Positions 62,311 to 64,000 of a stretch of DNA of 64,000 bases are shown here, in pieces (the first letter of the stretch is position 1; every line of letters begins with the position of its first letter). The notes beneath the pieces were generated by a model, which saw only the letters and a program-made list of their open reading frames with translations, had not been told where the DNA came from and ran no database searches. The stretch is from contig NZ_RQHK01000005.1 in NCBI RefSeq assembly GCF_004770475.1, forward strand, positions 124,001 through 188,000, written 5' to 3'. This DNA comes from Leptospira mtsangambouensis (GTDB taxonomy: Bacteria; Spirochaetota; Leptospiria; Leptospirales; Leptospiraceae). The position numbers were made by a program, and so were the translations under genes.

Positions 62311-64000
62311 AGGATTGAACCAAGTCGATTAAGAACTTATATTTTTTGTTTTTTACTTTTTGTTCTAGGATCAATTTCCCTTTGTCTTCGGTTTGGATCG
62401 TATCTAAAACACCAATGAGTTGTCCGAAGTTTTGAATCCGAATCAACTGTAGGATTTCTTTTTTTAAGTTTTGTGGAGAAGAATTTAAAAAGTTGTGAAC
62501 AAACTCCACTTCTGATTCATCCTGTTTTGCGATTTCTCCCAGTTCTCTTGTATGGGTTGGACCGATTTTTGATTTTTCTACTAATTCATTCGGGATGGTT
62601 TCTAATCGAGTCAAAGGGATTTCAAATCCGAATTCTGATCCTTCGCCAATGGTACTTTTCACATAGATGGTACCTCCTAAAAATTCAACTAACTGATGAC
62701 AGATGGATAAACCAAGCCCCGTTCCTTCTTGATAAGAGCTCCCTTGTTCCGTTTGTTGAAATGCTTCAAAAATAGAATGCAATTGATCATTTGGAATTCC
62801 TATCCCAGTGTCTTTGACGATGAATAACACCATATCGAAAGAATGTTCCGGATTCCGAGTCACTTTGATTTCTAAACTGACTGAACCTTGGTTTGTGAAC
62901 TTCAAAGCATTCCCAAGTAAATTCACAAGTATTTGGCGAATTTTTTGTAAATCCGATTCATAAAAACAGGATTCGATCACAGCAGCATTCAAAAGTTCAA
63001 AACTAATGGATTTTTCGGAAAACCGATAAGAGAACATGGAGAACAATGTGTCCCAAAGTTGTACGAGAGAAAAAGATTCTCTGGTCTCTGTCATTTTCCC
63101 AGCTTCGATTTTGGAAAGATCCAAGATGTCATTGATCATTCCTAAAAGATGGACTCCGTTTTCATATAAAGAATCCACATAACCTTTAAGATGGTTGGGG
63201 AGGTTTGGATCCTTCTCTAAAATCTGTGAAAATCCGATGACTGCATGAAGAGGAGTTCTTAATTCATGTGTGATTTTTGAAAAGAAAACTGATTTGGAAC
63301 GATTTGCTTTGATGGCAGCTTCTACTGCTTTTTGTAATCGTTTGTTTTGTAACTGGATTTTTTGAGAATAATCGTTTAACTTGTCTTCTGCTAGCTTGCG
63401 ATCGGTGATATCAAACACAGTTGACTTATTAATTACAAAATTTCCAGCTTTGTCAAAGGTAGCAGTTGAGTTTAAACTAACAAAAAAAGTAGACCGATCC
63501 TTTCTAAGAAATTCTAATTCTACTCCCGTTAAGTTTTCATTCGGGAAGGAGTCGGTAATCAGTCTGTATTTATCTTGACTACTCTCTGTCAATAAGTCGC
63601 TAAATTTAAAATTTCCTACTATTTCTTCTCTCGCATAACCTAACCAGTCGAGCTCGGTATCATTGATGGAAACGATGGTATTTTCTTTGTCGAGAGAATG
63701 GTAACCACAAGGAGCATTGTTGTATAGATCCAAAATCCTCTCATAAGATTTCATTAAATTTTCTTCCGCTATTTTTCGGTTAGTGATATCATTCCCGATA
63801 GACAGAACTTCGTAGGGATATCCGAATTCATTTTTTAAAATCCGATTTGACCAGGTGACAGTACGTTTGTCATTTTCTCCAATGAATACATCATATTCTT
63901 GACGGATATTTTGTTCGGGTCTATGGAAGATATTCCATAATTGGGATTTCACTTCATTGGATTTTTCAAAAGGAATGTGAAATAAATCCAATACAACATC
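62294..64000 (-). CDS. PAS-domain sensor histidine kinase (5' end outside the window)
   Basis: At least 568 residues; no start is visible and the frame stays open to the window edge. Two PAS domains are seen: one ending in VLSIGNDITNRKIAEENLM and one about residues 85-205 of the visible part (ILDLYNNAPCGYHSLDKENT to VFDITDRKLAED). HisKA follows with FFSKITHELRTPLHAVIGF, then HATPase_c with NLLGNALKFTN, VKDTGIGIP and GTGLGLSIC. No receiver or membrane helix is seen in the visible part. The partner regulator is unknown. Confidence 0.88.
   Translation of the reverse strand, partial: DVVLDLFHIPFEKSNEVKSQLWNIFHRPEQNIRQEYDVFIGENDKRTVTWSNRILKNEFGYPYEVLSIGNDITNRKIAEENLMKSYERILDLYNNAPCGYHSLDKENTIVSINDTELDWLGYAREEIVGNFKFSDLLTESSQDKYRLITDSFPNENLTGVELEFLRKDRSTFFVSLNSTATFDKAGNFVINKSTVFDITDRKLAEDKLNDYSQKIQLQNKRLQKAVEAAIKANRSKSVFFSKITHELRTPLHAVIGFSQILEKDPNLPNHLKGYVDSLYENGVHLLGMINDILDLSKIEAGKMTETRESFSLVQLWDTLFSMFSYRFSEKSISFELLNAAVIESCFYESDLQKIRQILVNLLGNALKFTNQGSVSLEIKVTRNPEHSFDMVLFIVKDTGIGIPNDQLHSIFEAFQQTEQGSSYQEGTGLGLSICHQLVEFLGGTIYVKSTIGEGSEFGFEIPLTRLETIPNELVEKSKIGPTHTRELGEIAKQDESEVEFVHNFLNSSPQNLKKEILQLIRIQNFGQLIGVLDTIQTEDKGKLILEQKVKNKKYKFLIDLVQSSNPSE

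Noticed and set aside
1..64000. tRNA, rRNA, CRISPR arrays, insertion sequences or prophage
   Set aside because: I looked for cloverleaf T-arms such as GGTTCGAATCC, regular short repeats with spacers, transposase-like proteins with terminal repeats and phage genes. The only T-arm-like string (near 34486) is inside the ArsR-fusion coding region. None was found.

Overview
The window looks like chromosomal DNA of a Leptospira species. The evidence is a moderately AT-rich composition, permissive spirochaete-type lipoboxes, a LruC-domain lipoprotein, many short Leptospira-style exported proteins, and a mix of two-component, GAF/SpoIIE and chemotaxis proteins. The composition by eye fits the saprophytic (L. 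biflexa-like) side better than L. interrogans; this is an inference, not a measurement. I place 63 protein genes, two of them cut by the window ends. I see no rRNA, tRNA, CRISPR array, insertion sequence or prophage.

Layout. 1-6015: the end of a response regulator, a DUF4279 protein, a STAS protein, epmA, two exported/lipoproteins, a ZIP metal transporter and a BtrH_N-type protein. 6016-12136: a repeat element, an alginate-export-type outer-membrane barrel, an MDR oxidoreductase, and an SDR / DUF1295 / cyclopropane-synthase-like trio. 12115-18811 is mostly minus strand: DEAD helicase, GAF-kinase-receiver hybrid, nucleotidyltransferase, lipoprotein and epmB, with msrB on the plus strand. 18880-23371: efp, mtnB, two SDRs and a 606-residue unknown in one tight plus-strand run. 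23375-28886: CorA, an M61 peptidase, a 301-bp gap with RNA-like structure, a chemoreceptor and a VOC protein. 28952-34305: small exported proteins, a DMT transporter, a barrel protein and a second chemoreceptor. 34363-42848: the methyl-cycle block. 43063-54062: barrel, phosphofructokinase, coiled-coil protein, GAF/SpoIIE phosphatase, argB, Nit hydrolase, alpha/beta hydrolase, alr, class V aminotransferase and a BASS transporter. 54097-64000: rpmG with a DksA-like gene, O-antigen-ligase-like protein, DUF4442, a short adenylate-forming enzyme, lruC, menG, exbBD and a truncated PAS histidine kinase.

Two pathways stand out. The first is the activated-methyl cycle. An ArsR regulator fused to a SAM methyltransferase domain lies behind a perfect 14-bp inverted repeat, overlaps ahcY, and is followed by a ferredoxin and cobalamin-dependent metH. 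A divergent MTHFR-like gene, overlapped with a nucleotidyltransferase, lies just downstream, and mtnB of methionine salvage lies elsewhere in the window. By analogy with SahR-type regulators, the first gene probably senses S-adenosylhomocysteine and represses its own operon. The second pathway is EF-P beta-lysylation: EpmA (ligase), EpmB (lysine 2,3-aminomutase) and EF-P with a conserved PGKG loop are all present, epmB and efp divergently, epmA about 16 kb away.

Less explained items are a structured, possibly transcribed 301-bp gap at 26114-26414; two copies of a composite repeat (two GATTGnAGCG-type units around a CTTTC/GAAAG hairpin) at gene 3' ends; a DksA-like protein that has lost its zinc cysteines; and a terminator that contains the ribosome-binding region of the next gene.
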